Shown: positions 1-11,187 of the stretch, piece by piece
How the letters are laid out: the number at the start of each line of letters is the position of its first letter
How positions within the stretch are numbered: position 1 is the first letter of the stretch
Assembly: GCF_017591425.1 (NCBI RefSeq)
Contig: NW_024467104.1
Span: 806,001-870,000, forward strand
Origin: Ochotona curzoniae
Lineage: Eukaryota; Chordata; Mammalia; Lagomorpha; Ochotonidae
Direction: 5' to 3'
DNA length: 64,000 nucleotides
Notes under the pieces: model-generated
Database searches by the model: none
What the model saw: the letters and a program-made list of their open reading frames with translations, nothing else
Told to the model about the DNA's origin: nothing
Made by a program: the position numbers and the translations under genes

Positions 1-2583
1 TCCGGATCAAGTAGGATTCATCCCTGGAATGCAGGGATGGTTCAATATTCGGAAATCCATAAATGTTATAAACCATATCCAAAAACTGCAAAACAAGAAC
101 CACATAATAGTTTCAATAGATGCAGAAAAAGCCTTCGACAAAATCCAACACCTCTTCATGCTAAAAACTCTAGCCAAAGTAGGCATAGACGGGAAAATCC
201 ACAACATAATCAAAGCAATTTATGAAAAACCCAACGCCAGTATCATACTGAATGGAGAAAAGCTAGAACCCTTCCCACTGCGATCTGGAACAAGACAAGG
301 GTGCCCGCTATCACCACTGCTATTCAACATAGTCCTAGAGGTACTTGCAGAGGCCATAAGACAAGAAAAAGAAATCAAAGGCATACGTATAGGAAACGAA
401 GAAGTCAAGCTTTCACTATATGCAGATGACATAATCCTATACATAGAAAAACCAGGAGACTCAATACAGAAACTGCTAGAACTTATACGAGAGTTTGGCA
501 GAGTGGCGGGGTACAAAATTAACGAACGAAAATCAACAGCCATAGTGTACGCAAATAACACCAAGATGGAAGAAAATCTAACCAACAGGATACCATTCAA
601 AATAGCTGAGAGAAGTATGAAGTATTTGGGAATAAATCTAACCAAAAGCGTAGGAGACCTATTCGAAGAAAACTACAAACTATTTAAAAAGGAAATTGAA
701 CAAAACCTCAAAAGATGGAACAACATCCCGTGCTCCTGGATAGGCAAAATCAATATCATTAAAATGTCTATACTGCCACAAGCAATATACATTTTCAATG
801 CAATTCCAATCAAATTGCCCAAAACATTCTTCACGGAACTGGATACAATGATTCAAAAGTTCATCTGGAAACACAAAAAACCACGAATAGCTAGAACCAT
901 CCTGAAAAATAAGAAGTTAGCAGGGGGAATCACAATCCCGGACCTCTGGACATACTATAGAGCAGTGGTTATCAAAACAGCCTGGTACTGGCACAAAGAC
1001 AGAAAGGAAGATCAATGGAATAGAATAGAAGCTCCAAAAGGGAACCCACACAAATACAACCAATTAATCTTTGACAAAAAGACCAATGACAACTCAAGCA
1101 AGTGGGAAGGCCTCTTTAGTAAATGTTGTTGGGACAACTGGCTGATAGCCTGTAGAAACAAAAAGATAGACCCACATCTATCACCATACACCAAGATCCA
1201 ATCTACATGGATAAAAGACCTAAACCTACATCCAGAAACCTTCAAACTCTTGCAAGAAAATGTAGGAAATACCCTGCAAGACCTAGGAGTAGGTCCCAAC
1301 TTTCTAAGAAGGACACCAAAAGCAATAGCAGTTGAGAACAGAATAAACAAATGGGACCTCATCAAACTAAGAAGCTTCTGTACAGCAAGGGAAACAATCA
1401 ACAAAGTAAAAAAGCAACCCACAGAGTGGGAGAAGATCTTTGCACACGATATAGGCGATAGGGGGCTAATTTCCAGGATATACAAAGAACTTCAAAACAA
1501 CCAAAAAACCAAAACGAACAAGCCACTCAAGAAATGGGCACGGGAAATGGGCAAACATTTCACAAAGGAACAAATCCAAATGGCAAACAAACATATGAAA
1601 AAATGTTCCAGCTCCCTAGCAATAAGGGAAATCCAAATTAAAACATCGATGAGGTACCACCTAACACCAGCAAGATTGGCCCACATAAACAAGAACACCA
1701 ACGACGCCTGCTGGCGAGGATGCGGGGAAAAGGGAACCCTACTCCACTGCTGGTGGAGCTGCAAATTGGTACAGCCTCTATGGAAATCAGTCTGGAGAAC
1801 ACTCAAACAACTCAAAATCTGCATACCATATGACCCAGCAATAGCACTCCTAGGAATATATCCAAAACACCTGTTTTACGACAAACCAACATGCATCCCT
1901 ATGTTCATTGCAGCACAATCAGTAATTGCAAAAACATGGAAGCAACCAAAATGCCCATCAGCAGAAGATTGGATAAGAAAGCTTTGGTTCATCTACTCCA
2001 TGGAATACTACTCAGCTATTAAAAAAAACAAAATGCAGTTCTTTGTGGCTAAATGGGCACAACTGGAAACTATAATGCTAAGGGAAATGAGTGAATCCCA
2101 AAAGATTAGATACCACATGTTTGCCTTGATTTAACGTGTAATTTTTGTTTGGTTGTTTGTTATTTTTTGAACCTGTCATTGATACTGTCTCAACCCAGAT
2201 GTCTCGAAGAATGGAACTTGCATTATTTTTAACATATTGTTTACCCAATACTATGTCAATTAATTCCATAATGTTGTATAATGATACTGAGGCCTTGTTG
2301 GGGCTTTTAACTGACCGGATCTTTACTCTGTTAGACCTATCTTCAGACCATAGAAGGTCTCCCCAAGAGGCCACTGAACTTATCTGGACAATAGGACACG
2401 GAACTTTATGCTAGGCATGTGTTTGCAAGCAATGAATCTCAACTGAACTTGATCTATGGTTATGCAACAAGGTGGAGGAATCCACCATGGGGGGAGGGGT
2501 GTGGGAGGGGTGGGGGGAATCCCCAGCGCCTATGGAGCTGTACTACATAATACAATGTAAGCAACAATAATAAAAAAAAAAAA
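1..2583 (+). mobile_element. Young L1 (LINE-1), 3' part, cut by the window edge
   Basis: The block contains the C-terminal part of L1 ORF2, a short 3'UTR of about 450 bp with the G-rich stretch near 2488-2520, and an A-rich tail ending at 2583. The ORF is open from base 2 to its natural stop at 2134. The 3' end is nearly identical to the reverse-strand copies at 46047-46313 and 54587-54946, so this is a recent subfamily. The 5' half lies outside the window, so full length and activity cannot be judged. Confidence 0.97.
2..2134 (+). CDS. L1 ORF2 protein, C-terminal fragment (reverse transcriptase and Cys-rich end)
   Basis: This is the C-terminal ~710 residues of the L1 endonuclease/reverse transcriptase, which copies L1 RNA into the genome by target-primed reverse transcription. 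The reading frame is open from base 2, upstream of the first ATG at 29, so that ATG is internal. Visible motifs are [13 protein letters not shown] at the start, the RT active site [10 protein letters not shown] at 410-440, and a Cys-rich knuckle [18 protein letters not shown] at about 1708-1762. Family ORF2p is about 1,275 residues, so the endonuclease domain and N-terminal RT lie left of the window. No stop or frameshift interrupts the visible part, which fits a young copy. Confidence 0.95.
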   Translation, partial: PDQVGFIPGMQGWFNIRKSINVINHIQKLQNKNHIIVSIDAEKAFDKIQHLFMLKTLAKVGIDGKIHNIIKAIYEKPNASIILNGEKLEPFPLRSGTRQGCPLSPLLFNIVLEVLAEAIRQEKEIKGIRIGNEEVKLSLYADDIILYIEKPGDSIQKLLELIREFGRVAGYKINERKSTAIVYANNTKMEENLTNRIPFKIAERSMKYLGINLTKSVGDLFEENYKLFKKEIEQNLKRWNNIPCSWIGKINIIKMSILPQAIYIFNAIPIKLPKTFFTELDTMIQKFIWKHKKPRIARTILKNKKLAGGITIPDLWTYYRAVVIKTAWYWHKDRKEDQWNRIEAPKGNPHKYNQLIFDKKTNDNSSKWEGLFSKCCWDNWLIACRNKKIDPHLSPYTKIQSTWIKDLNLHPETFKLLQENVGNTLQDLGVGPNFLRRTPKAIAVENRINKWDLIKLRSFCTARETINKVKKQPTEWEKIFAHDIGDRGLISRIYKELQNNQKTKTNKPLKKWAREMGKHFTKEQIQMANKHMKKCSSSLAIREIQIKTSMRYHLTPARLAHINKNTNDACWRGCGEKGTLLHCWWSCKLVQPLWKSVWRTLKQLKICIPYDPAIALLGIYPKHLFYDKPTCIPMFIAAQSVIAKTWKQPKCPSAEDWIRKLWFIYSMEYYSAIKKNKMQFFVAKWAQLETIMLREMSESQKIRYHMFALI

Positions 2584-2620
2584 GGACAATTACATAAAAC
2601 TGAAAGGCAATTTTCTCTTT

Positions 2621-2855
2621 GAGAGCTTGTTTGGAGGTTCTAGCAGGGGAGCACAGCTACTCGTATACCCTTGAGTGAAGACGGGTCCTCCTCTCGCAGG
2701 GATGGTCGTCCTCTTCGACCGAGCGCACAGCTTGGGAGGGACGCATATAGAGCGGTGAGGGAGGAAGGGGACACTCCCCTAGCCAGCCAGATCAGCCAAA
2801 TCAACCCTGGCGATCAATGGGTGACAGATGGTGCAGCCAGATCGCCTTCACATCT
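2621..2855 (-). pseudogene. RN7SK: 7SK RNA retropseudogene, 3'-truncated, no poly(A)
   Basis: Read on the minus strand, this matches the first ~235 nt of 7SK, the ~331-nt Pol III RNA that restrains P-TEFb. It begins at nucleotide 1 of 7SK (at 2855) and includes recognisable stretches such as GATCTGGCTGGCTAGG, GTCGAAGAGGACGACCAT and GGGTATACGAGTAGCTG. It ends after AAACAAGCTCTCAA, so the last ~95 nt including the 3' hairpin are missing. Imperfect 15-bp direct repeats flank it exactly (2606-2620 and 2856-2870, 13 of 15 matching). The truncation, the repeats and the absence of an A-tail identify a tailless retropseudogene. It is unlikely to be expressed because the 7SK promoter is upstream of the gene and is not copied. 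Confidence 0.93.
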
Positions 2856-2870
2856 GGCAGTTTTCTATTT

Positions 2871-3344
2871 TAAAATGAAAACCTATATTTATCATGCATA
2901 CATTGATTTTAGAGAATTTGATTATAAAAGATTGGTACATTTTGGGTACCATAAACGTTTCAGAATCCCTTCTTTAGTGTGTGAACAAATGAGACAGAGC
3001 TTAGGAGAATTTGTTCTATTATCATGCATTTCATGTGTGGACTCTAGTTCTTCCGCACTGGCAGCTGTACAAGCTTTACTCAGTCACTAAATATTTCAGT
3101 CTCATTTTCCTCTGTTATATACCACATGTTTAGAGGGCAGATGTATTCAAGGTAGCAATAATGAAAAACTATGATTTTCTTAAAATTTTACGTTCCTATA
3201 TCATTTTACTGAAAAATGACTTTTTTGGGAAGTGTATTTTTGCAGATCATTTTGAATTAGTTTTATTGAAAAATAAGTTTAAAGGTGAAAATTGACAGTT
3301 TTGAATTTAATACAAATAGTGAAATAGAACCTTTTTTTCTTAAT
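2871..3344. other. Intergenic, nothing recognised
   Basis: AT-rich DNA without a gene or repeat that I recognise. Short open frames here show no family motif. Confidence 0.5.
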
Positions 3345-3625
3345 ATTTGCTTATTTAGCAGGAGGGGAAGGCAATTCAGATTTATGGAAAGAAGCAGAGA
3401 CAGAGAGATAGATCTCCCATCTGCTGGGTCACTCCCCCAAATGGCTGCCAAGGGCAGAGCTGAGCCGATCCAAAGTCAGGAGCCAGAAGTTTCTTCTGGG
3501 TCTCCCAACAGGTACAGGGACCAAGGCTTTGAGGAGTCTGTGTTGCTGTCCCAGTCCATAAGCCAGGAGCTGAATTGGAAGTGGAGCAGCCTGGACACAA
3601 ATCTGGACTTAATGGGATGTTGATA
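3345..3625 (-). mobile_element. Old C-SINE (lagomorph tRNA-type SINE)
   Basis: Reverse-strand SINE. It shows the purine-rich complement of the CT-tract (GAAGCAGAGACAGAGAGA), then GATCCAAAGTCAGGAGCC, TCTGGGTCTCCCAACAGG and GGAGCTGAATTGGAAGTGG. It is clearly diverged from the young copies at 7320 and 38149, and the head is poorly preserved. Confidence 0.85.
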
Positions 3626-5120
3626 CTTACAAGATGAGAATTTAGCAATTGAGGCATCACATCAATAGAACAATCATCAATAGAATTAAGAATTGAAAAA
3701 CCACAAAACCAGCTCTGCTAATGTTGACCAAAAAATAATCTGAAGAAATACTTAAAAATTAAAGAAAACAGAGAGTGAAAACTATTGATCCTTTTGTACA
3801 TGTTCTTCTAGAAGTATTATTTTGAAGGCAAATATATTGCATAAACATTTCCTGTCATTCTGTAAGTACTGTTTTTCGTCTTTGTGCACCTACTAACACA
3901 TTCAAAGTTTGATCATTCCTGACAAACAAAGATACAGCTTGATTACATTCTTGGCACATGGGCACACTCATTCCTTTTGCAAACTTTCAAACCTAAGAGT
4001 TGAACACACTGAGTTAAGTACTTGTATGTAAGGAAGGCTCTTTTGCATGTAGCAGGTACACATCTGAAAACCACCCCTTTCTACGAGGTATCTAGATTCT
4101 TTGGTAAATTGTTCCATTGTCTCACATTAGAAATGATGCAAGAGAGAACCAACGAAGCAAAGCATGCTAATGCATTATTCACAAGAGTGATTAAACTCGG
4201 CCTCATCACTCATTTGCTTTTATGAAGGCTACATACATTTTTTATTTTCTTTTTAATCACAGTAGCTAACAAGATTGATTGTTCTGACTCCTCATCATCT
4301 GAATTGAGAATATTCAGAATAATTATTTTCTGTTCTTTTTCTTTGAGATCATTTTCACTGGTGCAATCCAACTTTAATGTTCCCTTTATCAATGTGTGTA
4401 ATGTCATGGCCGTGGCTTTCATTCCTTATCTCTATCTTGATTTTAATTACATATATTTTTACTTATATTTACATGGAATATGTATCAGCATTGTTTTCTC
4501 ATTCTGTTTTTGGAAGCATAATAAACTAAAGCCTTCTCATTCATTTGAAGAAGCAGTAGATGTGTACGTAAAGGCCCAATTGAGTATTCACACAAGAGTT
4601 TTCCATGCACTCCTCATCGACCTCTGATATTCCCCCTGCCAGTCTCTCTTCTAGCTCCTGTCTGCACTCTCTCTACCAACTTTAATCTTTTAAGAGTGGA
4701 CTTGCCGTTTATCCCACCACCTGCTCTGCCTTGCTCTCCCAGGACCCTTGCTCTCCCTCACTGTTAGGGCAGTTTCTCAGGCAGGGACTTCACGTGTGAC
4801 AATGTTCCCTTTTCTCATGAGAAAAGGCATTCTCTCTAAAGTAGCACTGATGCATTGGGCTGTGTACTGTGAGATACCTTGATAATATTTTAATTGACCA
4901 TTTTACTTTTCCAACGTGTATTACACACTTTTTGTATCTTTTCTATAAAAAATGTAAAAGATGAATCTTAATGTGATTTGTGAAATAATACTTTTTTCCA
5001 GAAGGTATCTTGCTTTGATATCTCTCTTGTACTCCTTATTTCATCCTTATCCTTAAGTTCCCATTCCTTATCCAACATTCCTACATATGCCATGTCCTGG
5101 TTGCTAATTCATTAAAATTT
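3626..5120. other. Intergenic, no gene seen
   Basis: AT-rich sequence with a slightly more CT-rich patch at about 4620-4800. I see no OR remnant, RNA gene or identifiable repeat. Confidence 0.45.
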
Positions 5121-5124
5121 CTTT

Positions 5125-5335
5125 ATTTTAAGGTCAGAGTTACCGAGAGGCCCCCCCAATCATGGATTCACTCTCCAAAGGGTCAAAAAGACCAGAAATG
5201 TGCTGATCTAAAACTTGAACCCAAGAACTTCTTCCAGAGCTCCCAAGCAGGTGGAAAGTCAACAGCTTTGGCCATCTTCACTGCTTTACCAGGCTACAAA
5301 CAGGGAGCTGGATTGGCATTGGAGCAGCTAGAACA
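5125..5335 (-). mobile_element. Old C-SINE, interrupted
   Basis: Reverse-strand diverged SINE running from the A/T-rich tail (TTTATTTTAAGGTCAGAG) to GGAGCTGGATTGGCATTGG near 5310. It breaks off at about 5335, where a second, less diverged SINE body begins in the same orientation. Confidence 0.75.
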
Positions 5336-5500
5336 CAACTGGGTGCAGGGTCCCAAGGTTTTGGGCCATCCTCGACTGCTTTCCCAGGCCACAAGCAGGG
5401 AGCTGGATGGGAAGTAGAGCTGCCGGGATTAGAACCGGCACCCATATGGGATCCTGGTGCATTCAAGGAGAGAGCGTTAGCTGCTAGGCCACACCGCCAG
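5336..5500 (-). mobile_element. Younger partial C-SINE joined to the preceding one
   Basis: Begins at GGGTGCAGGGTCCCAAGG and continues through GGGAGCTGGATGGGAAG and TAGAACCGGCACCCATATG to the tRNA-like head at about 5500. The 3' half is missing and the body abuts the older SINE directly. This suggests recombination between two same-strand SINEs, or insertion followed by deletion. Confidence 0.75.
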
Positions 5501-5984
5501 GCTCATCAATAATTTTTACAAAAATATTTCAATGACATATACAGAAGATGAGAGCTTATGACTGAATTGATGACAAAACATTTATGCAAATATGTCATTA
5601 TATAAATAACCGATGTTATTGTATATACAATGTAATAGTTTGTGACTTATGGTCACATCAATAATCATTGTAGATGCAAAATGAAATAATTAGGAAGAAT
5701 TACAATTTAGTTAACAAAATATTAACAGCAATTTGAAATTACTTTCATTGTATTCCCTGAAACTTAAATTCTTCTATTTTCTTCTACATGAAGTTTATTA
5801 CTGTGAGGGTAGCACACATTTCAATCTAAAAATATTTCATTATGAAACGATATCATTCCCATCTTGTTGATGTTAATCACAGAGTAGAAAACCTGATCCT
5901 AGCTGACAAGTTGTTGACTTGATCATTACACAATTTATGAATTCAGTAACAGCACACCAGCACAAATTCATTTAACTAGTGTGT
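5501..5984. other. Intergenic, nothing recognised
   Basis: AT-rich DNA with no supported feature. Confidence 0.45.
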
Positions 5985-6092
5985 GTGCATTGAAAAGGAA
6001 GCAGAGAGAAGGGGATGGTGGTGCAGGGAGAGGGAAGAAACCCTATGCCTGCAGAATCATAAAATGATAATAAAAATTTGAAAAAAAAAAGC
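5985..6092 (+). mobile_element. Old L1 3' end
   Basis: A purine-rich stretch (GAGAAGGGGATGGTGG) leads to CCCTATGCCTGCAGAATC and then to AAAATGATAATAAAAATT with a poly(A) tail ending near 6092. This is the usual end of older lagomorph L1s; a similar end is at 27110-27262. Confidence 0.7.
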
Positions 6093-7305
6093 AAATGGAA
6101 AGAGATGCAAAAGAAGAGTGAGCTATACATTTTCTTTCCTTTGGTACCTGCTACAGGTAAAAGTAAACAATTAAATGAATAACTCAACACTTAACGTGAG
6201 TTAATTTAATAAAGACGTTTTTGTCCTTGGAAAAATGCCAAGCACTGTTCCTTACAGTTTGAACTCTGAGGATGACCAAGTGTTGCATGATCAGCTGAGC
6301 TCACTAGAATTATTTAAAGGAGAGGCAAGGCATCCTGTATTCTGCATCTATTCAAGGAGATCTTGCTATTTTGCTTGAGAAATAACTTACTGTAACGTTT
6401 TCCAGGTGTTCACATAGCTTTTTGGTTTTAGCCTTGCATACAAAACTTTTAGGTGGATTTATTTTAACTAGAACAGAATACAATGGGTTTTACACCAAAA
6501 AATGTTAAGGTTTTATTCTCACAAAAAAAAAAATAGAATACACACACACATACACTTATATATGGAATTGTCAATGTCCTAAAAACATTCTACCTCCTTT
6601 TTACAAAACTGTCAGATTTCTATGCAGAGAAGATTGGAAAACCTTTCTCTGCATCATTGACTCACAGTAAGTATTATTTCACATTTATTAATTTTGGTTT
6701 ACATATTTTAAAAATGAAGACAGAATAATCTGCATATATGTATTGTTTAGTTCTTAGGGTAAATAGTCTCAAAATTTGAGAATCAAACACTTTCAGTTGG
6801 TAGAATCAGATTTTGCAAGAAATGTTTATTTTGGGAAGATATTTCATTTTGAATGAGATGAATTAGCAGACATAATATCTTTTAGAAATCAATACTTACC
6901 TACATTAAAAACCAGAATGCATAAGACTTAAGTATGACTATGAATTTGCTTTTAATAAGTAACATATGACCAGAAATGAAGATATATTAACAAGCTTTAT
7001 TCTCTATTACATTTACATTATTTTATCAGATTTGCTGAGATTATTTTCATTGCCTCATTGTATTTTATTAATGTAGAGCATAACTTTTGTGCACTCTAGC
7101 TAGAGTTCCAAGAAAGTAATCACACTTCACTACTCCCCTCAATTTAAATTAATGATCTACGTGAAGCTAGAATTATTAACAAACTGTCTTGAATTAAACT
7201 ATTTTAGAACAGTCATTTCCATTACTCTGAGATGCTTCTGCTTTCTATGCTCTTACATAAAAACAGAGAAATTTGGAATAGAATAACAATCTTAAATTAG
7301 CATTA
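6093..7305. other. Intergenic, upstream of the OR8H-like locus
   Basis: AT-rich sequence with a short CA tract at about 6540-6560. No gene seen. Confidence 0.45.
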
Positions 7306-7319
7306 TATTTTGGGTTTTT

Positions 7320-7646
7320 TTTTTAAGATTTATTTTTATTATTTTTTCATTGGAAAGGCGGATATACAGAGAGGAGAGACAGAGAGGAAGATCTTCCGTC
7401 CGAAGATTCACTCCCCAAGTGAGCGCAACAGCCGATACTATGCCGATCCAAAGCCAGGAGCCTCTTCTGGGTCTCCCACGTGGGTGCAGGGTCCCAAAGC
7501 TTTGGGCCGTCCTCGACTGCTTTCCCAGGCCACAGGCAGGGAGCTGGAAGGGAAGCGGGGCTGCCGGGATTAGAACCAGCGCCAATATGGGATCCCGGGC
7601 GTGCAAGGCGAGGACCTTTAACCACTTGCGCCACCGCGCCGGGCCC
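7320..7646 (-). mobile_element. Full-length young C-SINE with target-site duplication
   Basis: Complete reverse-strand SINE. It runs from the A-tail complement (AAGATTTATTTTTATTA) through CAGAGAGGAGAGACAGAG, GAAGATCTTCCGTCCGAAG, TCTCCCACGTGGGTGCAGG and TTAGAACCAGCGCC to the tRNA-derived head ending GCGCCGGGCCC at 7646. A perfect 14-bp duplication, TATTTTGGGTTTTT, flanks it (7306-7319 and 7647-7660). The low divergence and intact duplication mark a recent insertion. Confidence 0.95.
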
Positions 7647-7906
7647 TATTTTGGGTTTTTAATAAAGGAATTATTTCAAAGAATGCAATAGTTCATTCTA
7701 ATTATGCATTGATGCTTTTCATGTATGATTACAAATACCAGCTGTAACACATTCTCTGTGTTTCATGACAGAATTAAGCTTTTTCTCTGTACACAGAATA
7801 GAAAAATCCCTCTTTATCGTTTGAAGTTTATAGAAAATGCATCACGTTACAAAGAAAACGCTTTTTAAAAAGTAGTTCCTCCTAAGTGTGAACTTTATTT
7901 CTTCAC

Positions 7907-7908
7907 AG
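7907..7908 (+). other. Probable splice acceptor before the OR8H-like coding exon
   Basis: A pyrimidine tract followed by CTTCACAG ends 19 bases before the ATG at 7928. OR genes usually have non-coding 5' exons spliced to one coding exon, and this site fits that plan. Confidence 0.6.
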
Positions 7909-8359
7909 CTTATAGCAGTGGAAAATTATGAGAAGAAATAACACAAATGTGCCTGACTTCCTCCTTATGGGGTTGACAGATGCAGGAGAGATCCAGCTGG
8001 TCCTCTTTGTGTTATTTCTGCTTATCTACTTGATGACGATGCTGGGAAATGTAGGGATGACATTGATAATCCGGCTGGACCCGCAACTTCAAACCCCCAT
8101 GTATTTTTTCCTCTCTCACCTGTCATTTTTGGACCTCAGTTACTCAAATGTTGGCACGCCAAAAACTTTACAGAACTTACAGACTTCTAACACTTACATT
8201 TCATTCATAGGTTGCTTCACCCAAACATACGTTTTTATCCTCTTGGCTGCTACGGAACATTTTCTCCTTTCCTCCATGGCTGTTGATCGCTATGTCGCAA
8301 TCTGCAACCCACTTATTATGTCCCCAAGACTTTGCTATGTCCTTGTCACTGTGTCATAC

Positions 8360-8612
8360 TATCGGGGTCTCCCATCCTGCAGAAGAAATCACCCAACACT
8401 GGAAAGCGTCTCAGAGGCGCTTTATACAAAGCTTCCATTAAAACCGTTATATCCCTTAATTCCATTACACAGAACCCCCTCCCCTCCCCAAAGCCCCTGG
8501 CTTACATATGAATCCTATCCAATCAGCTTAAAGATCACCAAGCCATGCAGAAGACACGCCAATCAGGGCAAAGGGCCAATCACAGGGCAGTACATTGTCA
8601 GTGCCCCCAACA
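8360..8612 (-). repeat. 3' LTR of the ERV
   Basis: 253 bp, the same length as the other LTR at 11188-11440. By eye about 13 positions differ between the two. On the minus strand it opens TGTTGGGGGC and closes GATA. It holds CCAAT-type elements, seen on the plus strand as GCCAATCAGG and GCCAATCAC. Its TATA region is altered (CATATG) compared with the 5' LTR. Confidence 0.93.
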
Positions 8613-8729
8613 GCTTCCCCTTCTTGTTTTATTAAGCAAGGGACCATGCCTGTCCTAGGTGCTCTGAGTTCTGGCTCCCCTTACCTGTCATGGGCTAACC
8701 ACATGGCTAGGAACATGGTGCCTGTCTTA

Positions 8730-9795
8730 GGTTGGTGAAGCCGTATCAGATACTTTCCTGTCTCTGGCTACAGATCTATCATACCTAGCCAGACTTCTGG
8801 GGATTCTCTGTTGAGGGGCAATCACAGCTTGCACTAGCAGCCACTGTTGCTGCTGATGATGCTGTGCTTGAAGATGAAGCATCCACAGACCCCAAAGAAT
8901 GAATATCAATAAGATAAGGCCCAGGCCTACTATAACGGCCCATTGGCATGCAAACGGAAGACCCTTTAGTATTCAATTTGTCCATTGCTCTACCGTGGCA
9001 TTCTCTACTTTGGTGCTATTTATGGCTATAATTTGGGATCTTAGTTCCTAAGTCAAATTATAAAAACCTGAAGATCACTCTGTTTCACCTGAACAGGCAT
9101 GGGAATAAGTTGTGGAATGCTTACCAGCACCGCAGTGCCAGAGCCATTCCAACACTGGGTAAGGGCTCACTTAACTACAGAGCAATTCAAAAGGGTAACA
9201 ATAGCACTCATGAAAACCATAAACATAAGTGGGGCTTGTACACATACATAAATAGCATTATAGATAACATCACAACTGCAATTAACTTTAACAGCTTCCC
9301 ATATTCTAGAACTATTACTACTATAATTACAATTTTTTATCTCTACCTTATCAATAAATGCAAACCTGATATATCTGAACACCCACCCCTACTAGTGCAA
9401 AGTACCCAGCCATTCCAAGGCTGAGCAGAAACAGATTGAACTGGGTTACCGTATGTATATTTATACCCCACAATGGTGAAATTTGAATAGGTAGGAAATA
9501 AATTGGTCACGGCAAGACCATCTGCTACTCTTCTAGGAGTCACAGCACTTTGACAGCCAGTCCATTCTGGGGGCCATTTCCAAAGCCCTAGACAGTGAGG
9601 CAATATTTGCCGCACCCAGTTTATAGTGCTGTTACATTCGCTCCTCGGGCACAGTTGGGGAACTGATGCAGTCATAGCCATCGCTTCTCCACTGCTCCGA
9701 TTGCCTTTCGCCCATAGCTGGAGATTCTGGCTGTCTCCTCTCAGTATCTGAATGAACATCAGGCTGGTCAGCATCCACCACATCCGCAGGTTCAT
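8730..9795 (-). pseudogene. ERV env remnant
   Basis: Remnant of the envelope glycoprotein gene. The longest open stretch (9795-9343) starts at a Met followed by a hydrophobic signal-like segment and contains several Cys and N-glycosylation-type sites. Later parts lie in other frames. Near 8900 on the minus strand a hydrophobic segment (GLILLIFILWGLWML) looks like the membrane anchor of the transmembrane subunit. Multiple frame breaks separate these pieces. Assignment rests on position after integrase and before the 3' LTR, and on the signal/anchor layout. Confidence 0.75.
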
Positions 9796-9945
9796 CTTGC
9801 TCCGGCTTTCTTATAACTCAAGTCAAACGTTCTGGCACCCACACTGGTCCATCAGAATCCTGCAGAAAAACACAAACCACACCTCATGTTCTTCGTAAGA
9901 CCAGATGCAGGCCCATCCATCATTTTGTTAAAACATCTTTCCACA

Positions 9946-10570
9946 TCACCCAATCTTTGCAGGGGCCTGTGCCAACAGTGTGGTATTCAGTGCAGAATGG
10001 CCATCCAAATCCAAAATCAAAAAATTAATAACATAAGTAACTAAAGCCAATTGATGTTTAGGACTATTGGGATATAGGGCAGCTCCTACTCCCCATTTTT
10101 GTTTTATTAATGCTTTGAGAGTTGCATGGGCACGCTCTACCACAGCCTGGCCCGTGGGATTATATGGGATGCCAGTGGAGTGTTTAATCGCAAATTCAGA
10201 ACAAAGCTTATCAAATGGTTTGGCTGTATAGGCAGGTCCATTATCAGTCTTATAACACTGGGGGATGCCCAAGGCTGCAAAAGCTTGAAGGCAATGAGAT
10301 CTAACATCATGAACCTTCTCCCTGTATGAGCTGAGGCATAAAGAACCCCAGAGCAGGTATCGATAGAGACATGAACAAAAGAAAGGCGATCAAAACTGGG
10401 AACATGGGTAACATCCATCTGCCATATATGATTAGGCCTAAGACCATGGGGATGAACCCCAAATCAAGGCTGGGATAAAAATGGGACACAATTTTGGCAT
10501 TGTCTAATAATACGAAGATATGGTCGGATACAATTAATATGCCCCAATACCTGCTGGAAATCATTACAGG
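9946..10570 (-). pseudogene. ERV pol remnant: RT scrap plus integrase
   Basis: On the minus strand a short RT thumb-like segment (about 10566-10515, with GHINCIRPYL) runs straight into the integrase zinc-finger end (CQNC). This implies that the RT connection and RNase H were deleted. The integrase core follows, with all three acidic residues visible: the Asp of MDVTHV, the Asp of KTDNGPAY and the Glu of VVERAHATLK. A stop codon lies before the core and a frameshift lies near 10270, so no intact enzyme is encoded. Integrase normally inserts viral DNA into host DNA. Confidence 0.88.
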
Positions 10571-10599
10571 TCTTTAAACCATCCATTCTGATTTTTCGT

Positions 10600-10850
10600 T
10601 TTTTTCCATCTCAGTGGGACCTCCTTGAAGTGGCTCACAAAGTCCACATAGGGCTCATTAGGCCCTTGGGTCACTTTAGATATGGAAAAGCACAGATCGC
10701 CTTTGCTATGAGGGGCCCTCCAAGCATTGCGCCCTATGGTGGCTATCTGAGCATAAACAGGCTCGGGGTGATCTATTTGGTTAATCAATGTCCAGAACCT
10801 GACCGTTCCTGGAGGGAGGGGCTCCTGCTGTTCTGCCCTAGATTAGTCTC
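10600..10850 (-). pseudogene. ERV gag remnant (capsid with major homology region)
   Basis: An open stretch encodes a capsid fragment with a recognisable major homology region, QGPNEPYVDFV. Frames upstream and downstream are broken. Its end, near 10600, passes into RT-like sequence, so the 3' part of gag, protease and most of RT were lost in one deletion. Confidence 0.8.
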
Positions 10851-11167
10851 TGCCTAAGTGCTCCCTTTGTGGCAGGGTCAAAAGGCCCTCCTCCAGAAAC
10901 CACAGGGCGATCCTATGCACAGATCGCACAAACAACAGTACTGTCAGCAGTTTCTACAATAAAGGTTGCATGCGCGCTGAAGAAGTTAAATTGCCCATAT
11001 TTCTAACACCTTTGCTCATCGCTAAACCCATGAACCTGACATGCACGTCCCCACCTAGTACGGCTTCCTGAGCAAAAGGCTCAGTTGTAAACTAATTCCC
11101 ACTGTAAGCGCCTCCCTGAGCAATCTGCTCAGCTGCTTACCTTCCTGGTGCTCATCAGCTGACATCT

Positions 11168-11185
11168 ATCTGAGTCACAGCACCA
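11168..11185 (-). promoter_or_regulatory. Primer-binding site, tRNA-His type
   Basis: Two bases inside the 5' LTR the minus strand reads TGGTGCTGTGACTCAGAT. This matches the complement of the 3' end of tRNA-His at 16 of 18 positions, from memory of the tRNA. The site primes minus-strand DNA synthesis. A His primer fits the rabbit ERV family called RERV-H as I remember it. Confidence 0.75.
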
Positions 11186-11187
11186 GT

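Noticed and set aside
1012..1824. Minus-strand frames of 110-157 codons
   Set aside because: Antisense shadows of L1 ORF2.
2671..3090. 139-codon plus-strand frame
   Set aside because: Its first half is the antisense of the 7SK retropseudogene; the frame has no protein meaning.
7347..7691. Several 90-113-codon frames
   Set aside because: All lie inside a C-SINE; similar frames recur wherever a SINE occurs (for example 33316, 38161 and 44520).
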